In this document: positions 1 to 6,961 of the stretch, one piece after another
Numbering within the stretch: the first letter of the stretch is position 1
How the letters are laid out: the number at the start of each line of letters is the position of its first letter
Source of the DNA: CAYZQE01 sp964480635
GTDB lineage: Bacteria; Pseudomonadota; Gammaproteobacteria; GCA-001735895
Assembly (NCBI GenBank): GCA_964480635.1
Contig: CAYZQE010000109.1
Coordinates: 1-7,226 of the forward strand
Length of the DNA: 7,226 bases
Reading direction: 5' to 3'
Made by a program: the position numbers and the translations under genes
Notes under the pieces: model-generated
What the model was told of the DNA's origin: nothing
Seen by the model: the letters and a program-made list of their open reading frames with translations, nothing else
The model's database searches: none

Positions 1-107
1 TCCGATGCCTAGCTGACAATAATTTGGCTTAGATAAAAATTATGGAGTTAATCAGATCTCCTAAAGTAGGTTTACAATAACCGGCGTTGCTCAAATGCCC
101 ATTAAGA

Positions 108-625
108 TTAGATTTGAGCTAGATTTTTTCTACCCAAATCGATTGTCCATCCAGCAAAGTATCCAATGAGGTTCGTCCAGATGATCCTTTTGAAGTTCCT
201 CCATTGAAGCATATAACTTTTTCCAAAATGTGATCTGATAAAATTCATTCAGAACCGTTTTATGAAACGCTTACAGATACCATAGGTTTTGTGGCGATAT
301 TGCTTTTGTCTTGGTGTGATCGATGTCGTTAATGGCCTAGATATAGTTGAAAGTCATGATGATCAACACGGCCACAATATTCAGTGCCTCTATTGATTAA
401 AATACACTGCATAGGAAGCTCTTTAGCGTTGAGTATGTCAGCGGCAGTGATCGGTGTTTTGGTGGTGTAAAGTTTAGCAAAAGTCACCTTAGCTGTAGGT
501 ATCAATAACGCTCTGTTGGTGGTGCGCCCCTTGAAATTGCTAACATAAAAGGTGTCTTGCGACCCTAGATAGCCAGGGTGGGCTGTTTCTATCTCACCGT
601 AGGCTCTTCGGGTTATTTAATTATT
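108..625 (-). pseudogene. Decayed IS481-type transposase, C-terminal part (several frameshifts)
   Basis: On the minus strand, switching between frames gives a recognisable DDE/integrase-core transposase. The pieces, in order from about position 598 leftwards, are GEIETAHPGYLGSQDTFYV, QQSVIDTYS, KVTFAKLYTTKTPITAADIL, NRGTEYCG, then INDIDHTKTK, SPQ, a damaged NGICERFHK-like stretch, TVLNEFYQ, KKLYASMEELQ, LDTLLDGQSIW and NLAQI followed by TAA at 110-108. Intact members of this IS481-like group have these motifs in this order (family knowledge from memory). The copy is dead: single-base shifts near 600, 525, 492 and 337, an in-frame TAA near 280, about 8 residues missing after AADILN, and about 20 residues missing before LDTLLDG. 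The N-terminal helix-turn-helix half is absent, so this is a fragment. No intact reading frame spans it and no function is expected. Confidence 0.8.
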
Positions 626-723
626 GGATTATTAGTATGAATCATTGAAAGCTACCTTTTGTTTTGATTTAAAGATTCGACACCTTTATCAAATTGGGTA
701 ACTCTCTTCACGTCAACATGAAG

Positions 724-750
724 TGTCAGATTGGGTCTGAACTAATACAG
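724..750 (-). repeat. Possible terminal inverted repeat of the decayed IS481-type element
   Basis: Read on the minus strand this segment is CTGTATTAGTTCAGACCCAA followed by TCTGACA. It resembles the ends of the IS481-like group whose transposase remnant lies just to the left, and it sits on the side where the transposase gene's 5' end would be. Only about 100 bp separate it from the first recognisable transposase codons, although roughly 450 bp of N-terminal coding sequence would be expected, so an internal deletion would have to be assumed. I could not find a convincing partner repeat at the left end of the window (1-107). The assignment rests on remembered family ends and on position. Confidence 0.35.
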
Positions 751-823
751 CTTATTCTAATAGCTTTAGCCAGTGATTGTTTTTCATGCAGTAACCAATA
801 ACCACACTAATCAAGCTTACGGT

Positions 824-860
824 AGCCGATAAACTAAGTGGCGCAGCTAGTTTATCGGCT
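824..860. repeat. Perfect 13-bp hairpin with GCCGATAA in both arms
   Basis: The arms AGCCGATAAACTA (824-836) and TAGTTTATCGGCT (848-860) are exact reverse complements around an 11-base loop. The hairpin lies between the decayed insertion element and the chemoreceptor gene. A run of eight T residues occurs at about 880-887, roughly 20 bases past the stem, which is too far for a standard intrinsic terminator. Each arm contains GCCGATAA, identical to the -10 consensus of flagellar sigma-28 promoters, but I see no matching -35 at the usual distance on either strand. It may be a structural remnant of mobile DNA, an operator, or a terminator-like structure. The role is unknown. Confidence 0.55.
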
Positions 861-906
861 CATGCTTTATATCGGATTGTTTTTTTTGTCAGCACAATTT
901 AATTTC

Positions 907-934
907 TTGTTACATTTTGTATTGCTACTATACT
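907..934 (+). promoter_or_regulatory. Candidate sigma-70 promoter for the PAS-MCP gene
   Basis: TTGTTA at 907-912 and TATACT at 929-934 are separated by 16 bases and lie 93 bp before the GTG start of the chemoreceptor gene. This is the best -35/-10 pair I see in the 1-1026 gene-free region on the plus strand. The region is AT-rich, so a chance match is possible. The remaining stretch 935-1010 shows nothing else recognisable. Confidence 0.4.
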
Positions 935-1026
935 TCTGTTTCAAGTGATTTTAATTATTATAGCGTCCAAATGGGTTTTATCTGGTGGTGTCATAATTTA
1001 CATTCATACTAATTTAGGAGAGACGC

Positions 1027-2343
1027 GTGTTTTGGAAAAAAAATGATGAAAATGTGCAGTTAAAAACTCAGTTGGGTGATGCACTGTCGATCAATAATGC
1101 TATTGATCGGTCTATGGCTGTGATTTTATTTGATTTAGATGGTGTTGTGATAAAAGCGAATAGTAATTTTTTGTCGACGGTTAAATATAGTGCCAATGAG
1201 GTGATTGGGCAGCATCATCGCATTTTTTGCTCAAAAAAATATAGAGAGTCCCCTGAATATAGCGAATTTTGGGAGCAATTGCGCCTTGGGCAGTTTATGA
1301 CAGGTAGGTTTGAACGCATTAATAAACTGGGTGAGGTTATTTGGTTAGAAGCAAGTTATAACCCTCTTGAAAATAATGAAGGTCAGGTAGTTGGTGTGAT
1401 AAAAGTGGCTTCTGATATTACTGAGCTGGTGAATAAGGAGGAAAATCAAATTGCTTTAATTGCGGCATTAATGCGCTCCAGTGCGATGATTGAATTCAGT
1501 CCTAATGCCGAAGTAATATGCGCCAATGATAACTTTCTATCGGCAATGGGTTATACATTGGAAGAAATTGTCGGAAAAAAACATGCCATGTTTTGCGATA
1601 AAGAGTACGTGTCCTCTCCAGAGTATGAGCAATTTTGGCATAATCTCAATGCTGGAGATTTTTTTTCTGGCCAAGTTCAGCGAATTAATAGCCAAGGTAA
1701 AGTAGTTTGGTTAGAAGCCAGTTACAACCCTGTTTATGATAGTAATGGTGAACTGATTAAAGTGGTTAAATTTGCCACCGATATTACTAAAAGAATAGAA
1801 CAAAGTGCACTGGATAGAGAAGCCTCTCAAAAAGCGGCTTACACAATCTCAATGGAAACACTCGAAGTAACTAAAGAAGGTGCTGATGTCATCACCCAAT
1901 CCGTTTATGAAATGAAGCAGGTAGAAGAGACGGTGAGCATTTCTTCGCGTTTGATCGAAGAGTTAAATACGCAGTCTGACGAAATATCATCTATTATTAG
2001 CACCATACAGTCGATTGCTGACCAAACTAATTTATTGGCATTAAATGCGGCAATTGAAGCCGCTCGTGCGGGTGAACAAGGTCGAGGTTTTGCGGTAGTG
2101 GCCGATGAAGTTCGACTGCTAGCAGCGCGCACATCAATATCAACGACTGAAATATCGACTATGATTCAAAAAATACAAGAAGGCACAAAAGGAGCGGCCT
2201 CCAGTATGAGCTTATCGTTAAATCATATTTCTGCAGGGGTTTCTTTAACCCATAAAGCAGGTGAAGTGATTGCTAAAATTGAAAATGGAGCAACAAAAGT
2301 AGTGACAGCGATTGATCAATTTACAGCGTCCTCTGGCAAGTAA
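1027..2343 (+). CDS. Soluble chemoreceptor with two PAS domains and an MCP signalling domain (BdlA-like)
   Basis: A 438-residue methyl-accepting chemotaxis protein. PAS domain 1 spans about residues 28-133 and PAS domain 2 about 150-255. They are clear duplicates sharing the motifs SPEY, FW, RIN, VWLEASYNP and a conserved FC (Cys68, Cys190). The signalling domain (about 256-438) is an antiparallel coiled coil whose tip carries the diagnostic stretch around AAIEAARAGEQGRGFAVVAD (residues 341-360), which contacts CheA and CheW. The two arms are of similar length, so the protein appears complete. I see no transmembrane segment or signal peptide, so it should be cytoplasmic and sense an internal cue such as redox state, oxygen or a bound ligand. 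There is no CheR-docking pentapeptide at the C-terminus. The start is GTG with AGGAG at 1016-1020, 6 bases upstream. The PAS-PAS-MCP architecture and length match the biofilm-dispersal regulator BdlA of Pseudomonas, but orthology is inference. No other chemotaxis gene is present. Confidence 0.92.
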   Translation: MFWKKNDENVQLKTQLGDALSINNAIDRSMAVILFDLDGVVIKANSNFLSTVKYSANEVIGQHHRIFCSKKYRESPEYSEFWEQLRLGQFMTGRFERINKLGEVIWLEASYNPLENNEGQVVGVIKVASDITELVNKEENQIALIAALMRSSAMIEFSPNAEVICANDNFLSAMGYTLEEIVGKKHAMFCDKEYVSSPEYEQFWHNLNAGDFFSGQVQRINSQGKVVWLEASYNPVYDSNGELIKVVKFATDITKRIEQSALDREASQKAAYTISMETLEVTKEGADVITQSVYEMKQVEETVSISSRLIEELNTQSDEISSIISTIQSIADQTNLLALNAAIEAARAGEQGRGFAVVADEVRLLAARTSISTTEISTMIQKIQEGTKGAASSMSLSLNHISAGVSLTHKAGEVIAKIENGATKVVTAIDQFTASSGK

Positions 2344-2442
2344 TTGCTGGCTCAGAGCGGTGTTTTAATATGCTCTTAATGAATTGATATTGGCTGGTCG
2401 AGATGGTTATGCTGGGTTGTTTACTCACAAACGACAGATTGG

Positions 2443-3513
2443 TTAGCGACGAATCGCTGCACCGTATTGATGAACAGCGTCTACTAATGCACCTAGGTGG
2501 TCAGGGTTCATTGTCGGGTGAATACCATGGCCTAAGTTAAAGACATGGCCACTGCCGGCACCAAATTCAGTAATAATTTCTTTGGCAGTACGTTGAATTG
2601 AATCGGGTGATGCATACAACACACAAGGGTCCATATTGCCTTGTAGAGCAACTTTGTTACCGATGCGCGCTTTGGCCTCGGCTAGGGTAATGGTCCAGTC
2701 TAAGCCAACCGCATCACAACCAGTTGCTGCAATGTCCTCTAACCATTGCGCGCCACCTTTAGTGAATAGCGTGACTGGAATGGTTTTGCCTTCAAAGTTA
2801 CGTTCAAGTTTGTCCACTATTTGCTGCATGTAATTTAAAGAAAACTCTTTGTATGCAGAAGGGGTGAGCACACCGCCCCAAGTATCAAAAATCATTAATG
2901 ATTGTGCACCTGCACGAATTTGGGCATTGAGATAATCAGTGACGGCTTGAGCTGTTATATCTAAAACTTTATGTAATGATTTTGGTGAGTCATACATCAT
3001 GCCTTTAACATGGCGATAATCTTTAGAGCTGCCACCCTCAATCATATAGGTGGCTAGCGTCCATGGGCTACCACTGAAACCAATGAGAGGTACTTTGCCA
3101 TCTAATTCACGGCGAATTAAAGACACGGCGTCGGTCACGTAGCGTAATTCGTCAGCAGGGTCAGGGGCATATAGCTTTTTAATGTCGGCTTCAGTGCGAA
3201 TAGGGCGTTCAAATTTAGGGCCTTCTCCTTCACTAAAATATAAGCCTAAGCCCATAGCATCGGGAATGGTTAGTATGTCGCTGAAAAGAATGGCTGCATC
3301 TAGGTCAAATCGACGTAGCGGCTGCATGGTGACTTCACATGCTAATTCTGGATTTTTACAAAGGTCTAAAAAGCTGCCTGCTGCTTTGCGTGTCGCACGA
3401 TATTCAGGTAAATATCGGCCTGCTTGACGCATAATCCATACAGGTGTTGTATCAACAGGTTGTTTTAATAAAGCGCGAATATAACGATCGTTTTTTAATT
3501 CTGGAAATGCCAT
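2443..3513 (-). CDS. hemE: Uroporphyrinogen decarboxylase
   Basis: HemE decarboxylates the four acetate side chains of uroporphyrinogen III to give coproporphyrinogen III, in the cytoplasmic haem pathway. At 356 residues it has the normal length. The substrate-binding signature WIMRQAGRYLPEY is at residues 26-38 (Arg29, Arg33), the FSDIL motif with the catalytic aspartate (Asp79) at 77-81, the second family signature GFSGSPWTLATYMIEGG at 145-161 (Tyr156), and the C-terminal NLGHGIHP with the conserved histidine (His329) at 326-333. All key residues appear intact. The ATG start follows an AAAGG about 10 bases upstream, a modest ribosome binding site. It lies 54 bp after gltD on the same strand, the gltD-hemE order common in gammaproteobacteria, and probably shares its transcript. 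Its 3' end faces the chemoreceptor gene; the 99-bp gap between them has no convincing terminator. Confidence 0.97.
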   Translation of the reverse strand: MAFPELKNDRYIRALLKQPVDTTPVWIMRQAGRYLPEYRATRKAAGSFLDLCKNPELACEVTMQPLRRFDLDAAILFSDILTIPDAMGLGLYFSEGEGPKFERPIRTEADIKKLYAPDPADELRYVTDAVSLIRRELDGKVPLIGFSGSPWTLATYMIEGGSSKDYRHVKGMMYDSPKSLHKVLDITAQAVTDYLNAQIRAGAQSLMIFDTWGGVLTPSAYKEFSLNYMQQIVDKLERNFEGKTIPVTLFTKGGAQWLEDIAATGCDAVGLDWTITLAEAKARIGNKVALQGNMDPCVLYASPDSIQRTAKEIITEFGAGSGHVFNLGHGIHPTMNPDHLGALVDAVHQYGAAIRR

Positions 3514-3567
3514 TTTTAAAGAGCCTTTGTTATTCTCTCGTGGAAGAAAGTTAAAATAATGAGTTCA

Positions 3568-4983
3568 CTAAACGTCTAAATAATCTAAAATCCCTTCTGC
3601 AGCGCGTTGTCCTTCGTCAATGGCTGTAACCACTAGATCAGAACCGCGAACCATATCACCACCAGCAAATATTTTTTTATTGCTGGTTTGAAAGTCAAAT
3701 TCAATATCGTCTGAGTCGGGCGCGATAACGCGCCCTCGACCATCAGTAGAAATATTCATGTCGTCAAACCAATCAGCAGGGCTGGGTTGAAAGCCAAATG
3801 CAACAATGATTGCATCAGCTGCAATTATTTCTTCAGAGCCTTCAATAACAACGGGGCGACGACGCCCATGCTCATCAGGTTCGCCTAATTGAGTGCTGAC
3901 CACTTTAATGCCTTCAACGCTGTCTGTGCCAACGATTGCGATAGGTTGTTTATTAAAGGCAAACTGTACGCCTTCTTCTTTAGCGTTAGCCACTTCTTTT
4001 TTAGAGCCTGGCATGTTTTCTTCGTCGCGACGATAGAGGCAAGTGACTGCGTCTGCATTTTGTCTAATGGATGTGCGCACACAATCCATAGCTGTATCGC
4101 CGCCACCTAAAACGATGACTGTTTTATCTTTCATGTCTTGAAATTCGGGTTTGTTGGTGCTGCCGAAGTCAATTTCGTTGTGTACGTTAGCAATTAAGAA
4201 GGGTAAGGCATCATAAACACCTGGCATGTCTTCGCCAGGAAAGCCACCTTGCATCGAATTGTACGTCCCCATGCCAAGAAATACGGCATCGTATTGCTCT
4301 AATAATTGATCGGTTGTTATGTCTTTGCCGATTTCAGTATTAAGCTTGAACTCAACGCCCATACCTTCAAGAATTTGACGGCGTTTTAGCATGACATCTT
4401 TTTCAAGCTTAAATTGCGGGATACCAAAGGTGAGTAGGCCGCCGATTTCTGGGTGTTTGTCGTAAACGACTGCTTTAACACCGTTACGAGTTAATCTGTC
4501 TGCACAGCCTATACCAGCAGGGCCTGCGCCAACAATTGCAACCGTTTTACCAGTGCTGACAACGTGCGATAAGTCGGGGCGCCAATCATTGGCAATGGCA
4601 GTATCAGAAATGTATTTTTCTACAGAGCCAATGGTGACAGCGCCAAAGCCAGTGTTCAACGTACAAGCACCTTCGCATAAGCGGTCTTGTGGGCAAACAC
4701 GACCACAAATTTCTGGCAGGCTATTGGTTTTATGAGAGAGTTCTACGGCTTCTTTTATATTGCCTTCGGCAACCAGTTTTAACCAATTTGGAATGTAGTT
4801 ATGTACAGGGCATTTCCATTCGCAATAAGGATTGCCGCATTCTAGGCATCTGTCCGCTTGTTCTATGACTTTTTTTTTGTCAAAATTAGTGTAGATTTCG
4901 GCAAATTCTTGCACTCGTTGACCCGCTTCTTTTTTAGAAGGATCGTGCCGTTGCACGTCTAAAAATTGGAACACGTTACTCAT
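3568..4983 (-). CDS. gltD: Glutamate synthase (NADPH) small subunit
   Basis: The small, FAD-containing subunit of glutamate synthase (GOGAT). It takes electrons from NADPH and passes them to the large subunit GltB, which makes glutamate from glutamine and 2-oxoglutarate. At 471 residues it has the usual length. Two cysteine clusters for iron-sulfur binding are present: Cys46, 49, 54, 58 (CLECGNPYCEWKC) and Cys93, 97, 103, 107 (CGRVCPQDRLCEGAC). The FAD dinucleotide fold has GAGPAG at 152-157, the NADPH fold GGGDTA at 293-298, and the C-terminal FAD motif FAGGD is at 439-443. The ATG start has GAGGG (minus strand, 4995-4991) 7 bases upstream. The large-subunit gene gltB is not upstream as expected; yqeY is there instead. 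Related small-subunit-like oxidoreductases exist, but length and placement before hemE favour true GltD. Confidence 0.93.
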   Translation of the reverse strand: MSNVFQFLDVQRHDPSKKEAGQRVQEFAEIYTNFDKKKVIEQADRCLECGNPYCEWKCPVHNYIPNWLKLVAEGNIKEAVELSHKTNSLPEICGRVCPQDRLCEGACTLNTGFGAVTIGSVEKYISDTAIANDWRPDLSHVVSTGKTVAIVGAGPAGIGCADRLTRNGVKAVVYDKHPEIGGLLTFGIPQFKLEKDVMLKRRQILEGMGVEFKLNTEIGKDITTDQLLEQYDAVFLGMGTYNSMQGGFPGEDMPGVYDALPFLIANVHNEIDFGSTNKPEFQDMKDKTVIVLGGGDTAMDCVRTSIRQNADAVTCLYRRDEENMPGSKKEVANAKEEGVQFAFNKQPIAIVGTDSVEGIKVVSTQLGEPDEHGRRRPVVIEGSEEIIAADAIIVAFGFQPSPADWFDDMNISTDGRGRVIAPDSDDIEFDFQTSNKKIFAGGDMVRGSDLVVTAIDEGQRAAEGILDYLDV

Positions 4984-5054
4984 AGGTAAACCCTCATAGG
5001 TAAGCTCTCTTAGACTAATGCCTTAATCTTTAAGTGCTCGTTAAGTGCAGAGCG

Positions 5055-5504
5055 TTATGAACTCAAGCGAGATTTAATTTGTTGGCTAACAGAGCCCATG
5101 TCGGCGCGGCCCTGGAGTTGGGGTTTTAAAATCCCCATCACCTTGCCCATCTCTTTTATCGAGCTAGCACCTGTTTTTTTAATGGCGTCATTAATAAAGC
5201 CATCTATTTCTTTAGCACTGAGTGCGGCAGGAAGATACTCCTTTAAAATGACAAGTTCATCTTGTTCGATTTGTATTAAGTCGCTGCGATTAGCTTTTTC
5301 GAATTGAAAAATCGATTCTTTGCGCTGTTTACACATTTTGTCGATTATTTGGATGATGCGGTCATCATCCAAATCAATTCTTTCGTCAACTTCAATCTGC
5401 TTAAAAGCAGACATCATTAATCTCAAAATCGAAGTACGATTTTTTTCTTTGGCCTTCATGGCTTTTATCATGTCGGCTTGGATAGATTGTTTCAGTTGGC
5501 TCAT
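5055..5504 (-). CDS. yqeY: GatB/YqeY domain-containing protein
   Basis: A 149-residue cytoplasmic protein made entirely of the GatB/YqeY domain, related to the C-terminal tRNA-binding region of the aspartyl/glutamyl-tRNA amidotransferase subunit GatB. Its precise role is not established. An N-terminal helical part (residues 1 to about 90) carries the family-typical RTSILRLMMSAFKQIEVDER, and the smaller C-terminal helical part has MGKVMGILKPQLQGRADMG (about 119-137), the most conserved stretch of the family. Length is typical. The ATG start is supported by the conserved N-terminus, but no good Shine-Dalgarno sequence precedes it. The gene begins 22 bp after rpsU ends, so coupled translation from rpsU is plausible. 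rpsU-yqeY adjacency is common in this class; dnaG usually follows but is absent here. Confidence 0.93.
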   Translation of the reverse strand: MSQLKQSIQADMIKAMKAKEKNRTSILRLMMSAFKQIEVDERIDLDDDRIIQIIDKMCKQRKESIFQFEKANRSDLIQIEQDELVILKEYLPAALSAKEIDGFINDAIKKTGASSIKEMGKVMGILKPQLQGRADMGSVSQQIKSRLSS

Positions 5505-5526
5505 TAGTATTTAGAGCGAGTGTCTG

Positions 5527-5742
5527 CTAGTAAAGACGCTTTCTAAAACCAAAATCGCGAGAGATGCGTTTATAGTTTCTTTTTACAGCGGCAGCACCTT
5601 TACGTTTACGAACAGCGGTTGGCTTTTCGTATGTTTGTCTCTTACGAGTCTCTGTTAAAATACCCGCTTTTTCACAAGCGCGTTTGAAACGACGAAGTGC
5701 ATAGTCAAAAGGCTCATTGTCCTTTACGCGTACTGATGGCAT
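5527..5742 (-). CDS. rpsU: Small ribosomal subunit protein bS21
   Basis: A 71-residue basic protein of the 30S subunit, involved in mRNA binding and initiation near the anti-Shine-Dalgarno region. The sequence has the family signature NEPFDYALRRFKRACEKAG (residues 9-27), followed by YEKPTAVRKRKGAAAVKR and the terminal RKRLY. The length equals that of the E. coli protein. The ATG start has AGGA (minus strand, 5753-5750) 7 bases upstream. It is the first gene of a minus-strand run with yqeY, gltD and hemE. A strong promoter lies upstream and a small GC hairpin sits in its leader. Confidence 0.97.
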   Translation of the reverse strand: MPSVRVKDNEPFDYALRRFKRACEKAGILTETRKRQTYEKPTAVRKRKGAAAVKRNYKRISRDFGFRKRLY

Positions 5743-5787
5743 AAATTTTTCCTAATCGGTATAACTTAAGTTGTATTAAATAATTTA

Positions 5788-5806
5788 AGCGGTTATAAAA
5801 GCCGCT
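5788..5806 (-). other. Small hairpin in the rpsU leader
   Basis: AGCGG and CCGCT (5788-5792 and 5802-5806) can pair, with one further G-T pair inside, around a 7-base AT loop. It falls between the predicted rpsU promoter and the rpsU ribosome binding site, so it would be in the 5' untranslated RNA. The stem is short, and a regulatory role is only a possibility. Confidence 0.3.
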
Positions 5807-5822
5807 GAATTCGAGCCGCGCA

Positions 5823-5850
5823 ATTATAAAGAGATAAGATTAAATATCAA
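5823..5850 (-). promoter_or_regulatory. Sigma-70-type promoter for rpsU
   Basis: Read on the minus strand, TTGATA (5850-5845) is followed after 16 bases by a perfect TATAAT (5828-5823). Transcription would start near 5815, giving a leader of roughly 70 nucleotides before the rpsU ATG. The position directly upstream of a highly expressed ribosomal gene supports it. No comparably good promoter was seen before yqeY, gltD or hemE, so this one may serve all four genes. Confidence 0.7.
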
Positions 5851-5896
5851 TCTTTGTGAGCGAATAAATTAACAATAATTAAATGAAATTATAAAA

Positions 5897-6913
5897 ATGA
5901 ATATTTTAGGCATAGAAACTTCGTGTGATGAGACGGGTGTAGCGCTTTATAATGGTGAAACTGGTCAGTTGATTGAACGTCTTTATTCGCAGATAGAATT
6001 ACATCGTAAGTATGGCGGTGTGGTTCCCGAATTGGCTTCAAGGGATCATGTGGCTAAGGCAGCGACTTTAATCAAAGAAGTGTCTAGTGAGATGAGTCGT
6101 GGTGAAATTGATGCGATTGCTTATACCAGAGGGCCTGGCTTAATGGGGGCTTTGCTTGTCGGTGCTAGTGTGGCCAGAGGTTTAGCATGGGCCTTAGAAA
6201 AACCTATTTTAGGTGTGCATCATATGGAGGGCCATTTGTTAGCACCTATGCTGGCAGAAAATAAACCTAGCTTTCCCTTTGTTTGCTTGTTGGTTTCAGG
6301 TGGTCATACCCTGTTGGTTGAAGTGAAAGGTGTCGGTCAATATAAAATTTTAGGTGAGTCTTTAGATGATGCAGTCGGCGAAGCTTTTGATAAAACAGCC
6401 AAGTTATTAGGTTTGCCATATCCAGGAGGCCCAGAATTGGCAGCTATTGCTGAGAATGGTGTAAGAGGTCGTTGGGTTTTCCCTCGCCCTATGGTTAGGC
6501 AACCCGGTTTAGAATTTAGCTTTAGTGGCTTAAAAACGTTTGCATTAAACACGGTTAATGGTATTGATGTTATTAACGATCAAGATAAAGCTGATATTGC
6601 TTTGGCGTTTGAAATTGCGGTGGCTGAAACTTTGAAAATAAAGTGTAAAAGAGCGCTCGATAAAACGGGGTTTAAGTGTTTAGTAGTTGCCGGTGGTGTC
6701 GGAGCGAATAAGCGCTTACGCCAAACTTTAACGGCGTTGGGTCAAGATTTGTCTGTCGATGTTTTTTATCCTCCGATGCAATATTGTACAGATAATGGTG
6801 CAATGATTGCTTATGCAGGTGCTCAAAGGTTGCAGGCGGGGTTGGTTGATGTTGATGTTTATGATGTGTTACCGCGTTGGAGCCTAGAAGATTTGCCACC
6901 AGTGTTAAGGTGA
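5897..6913 (+). CDS. tsaD: tRNA N6-adenosine threonylcarbamoyltransferase
   Basis: TsaD transfers the threonylcarbamoyl group from threonylcarbamoyl-AMP to A37 of ANN-decoding tRNAs (t6A modification), acting with TsaB and TsaE in the cytoplasm. At 338 residues it has the normal length. The ASKHA-fold N-terminus GIETSCDETGVALY is at about 5-18, GGVVPELASRDH at 40-51, the metal-binding HMEGH at 109-113 (His109, His113), SGGHT at 134-138, GEAFDKTAKLLGLPYPGG at 161-178, FSFSGLKT at 207-214, AGGVGAN at 265-271 and CTDNGAM with the metal-ligand aspartate (Asp299) at 297-303. All key residues are present. The ATG is fixed by the conserved N-terminus, although the leader is AT-rich and lacks a clear Shine-Dalgarno sequence. 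It is divergent from rpsU, as is common in this class. Confidence 0.97.
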   Translation: MNILGIETSCDETGVALYNGETGQLIERLYSQIELHRKYGGVVPELASRDHVAKAATLIKEVSSEMSRGEIDAIAYTRGPGLMGALLVGASVARGLAWALEKPILGVHHMEGHLLAPMLAENKPSFPFVCLLVSGGHTLLVEVKGVGQYKILGESLDDAVGEAFDKTAKLLGLPYPGGPELAAIAENGVRGRWVFPRPMVRQPGLEFSFSGLKTFALNTVNGIDVINDQDKADIALAFEIAVAETLKIKCKRALDKTGFKCLVVAGGVGANKRLRQTLTALGQDLSVDVFYPPMQYCTDNGAMIAYAGAQRLQAGLVDVDVYDVLPRWSLEDLPPVLR

Positions 6914-6961
6914 CACTGAGCAGTCGCCAATTATTTTTTACTGGCTAAAATGCACGAAAAC

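Noticed and set aside
1..107. Left terminal repeat of the decayed insertion element
   Set aside because: Only a short TGACA match to the candidate right-hand end was seen, which is not enough to define a repeat.
808..832. Sigma-28 (FliA) promoter for the chemoreceptor
   Set aside because: The GCCGATAA -10 is exact, but the -35 region at spacings of 10-12 matches the consensus at only about two of eight positions.
2344..2442. Bidirectional terminator between the chemoreceptor gene and hemE
   Set aside because: Only a 5-bp AGAGC/GCTCT pairing with a 13-base loop and no T-run on either strand. Too weak to call.
3885..4110. Open frames on both strands inside gltD, and similar ones inside hemE, yqeY and tsaD
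   Set aside because: They lie wholly within strongly supported genes, have no ribosome binding sites or recognisable domains, and look like frame shadows.
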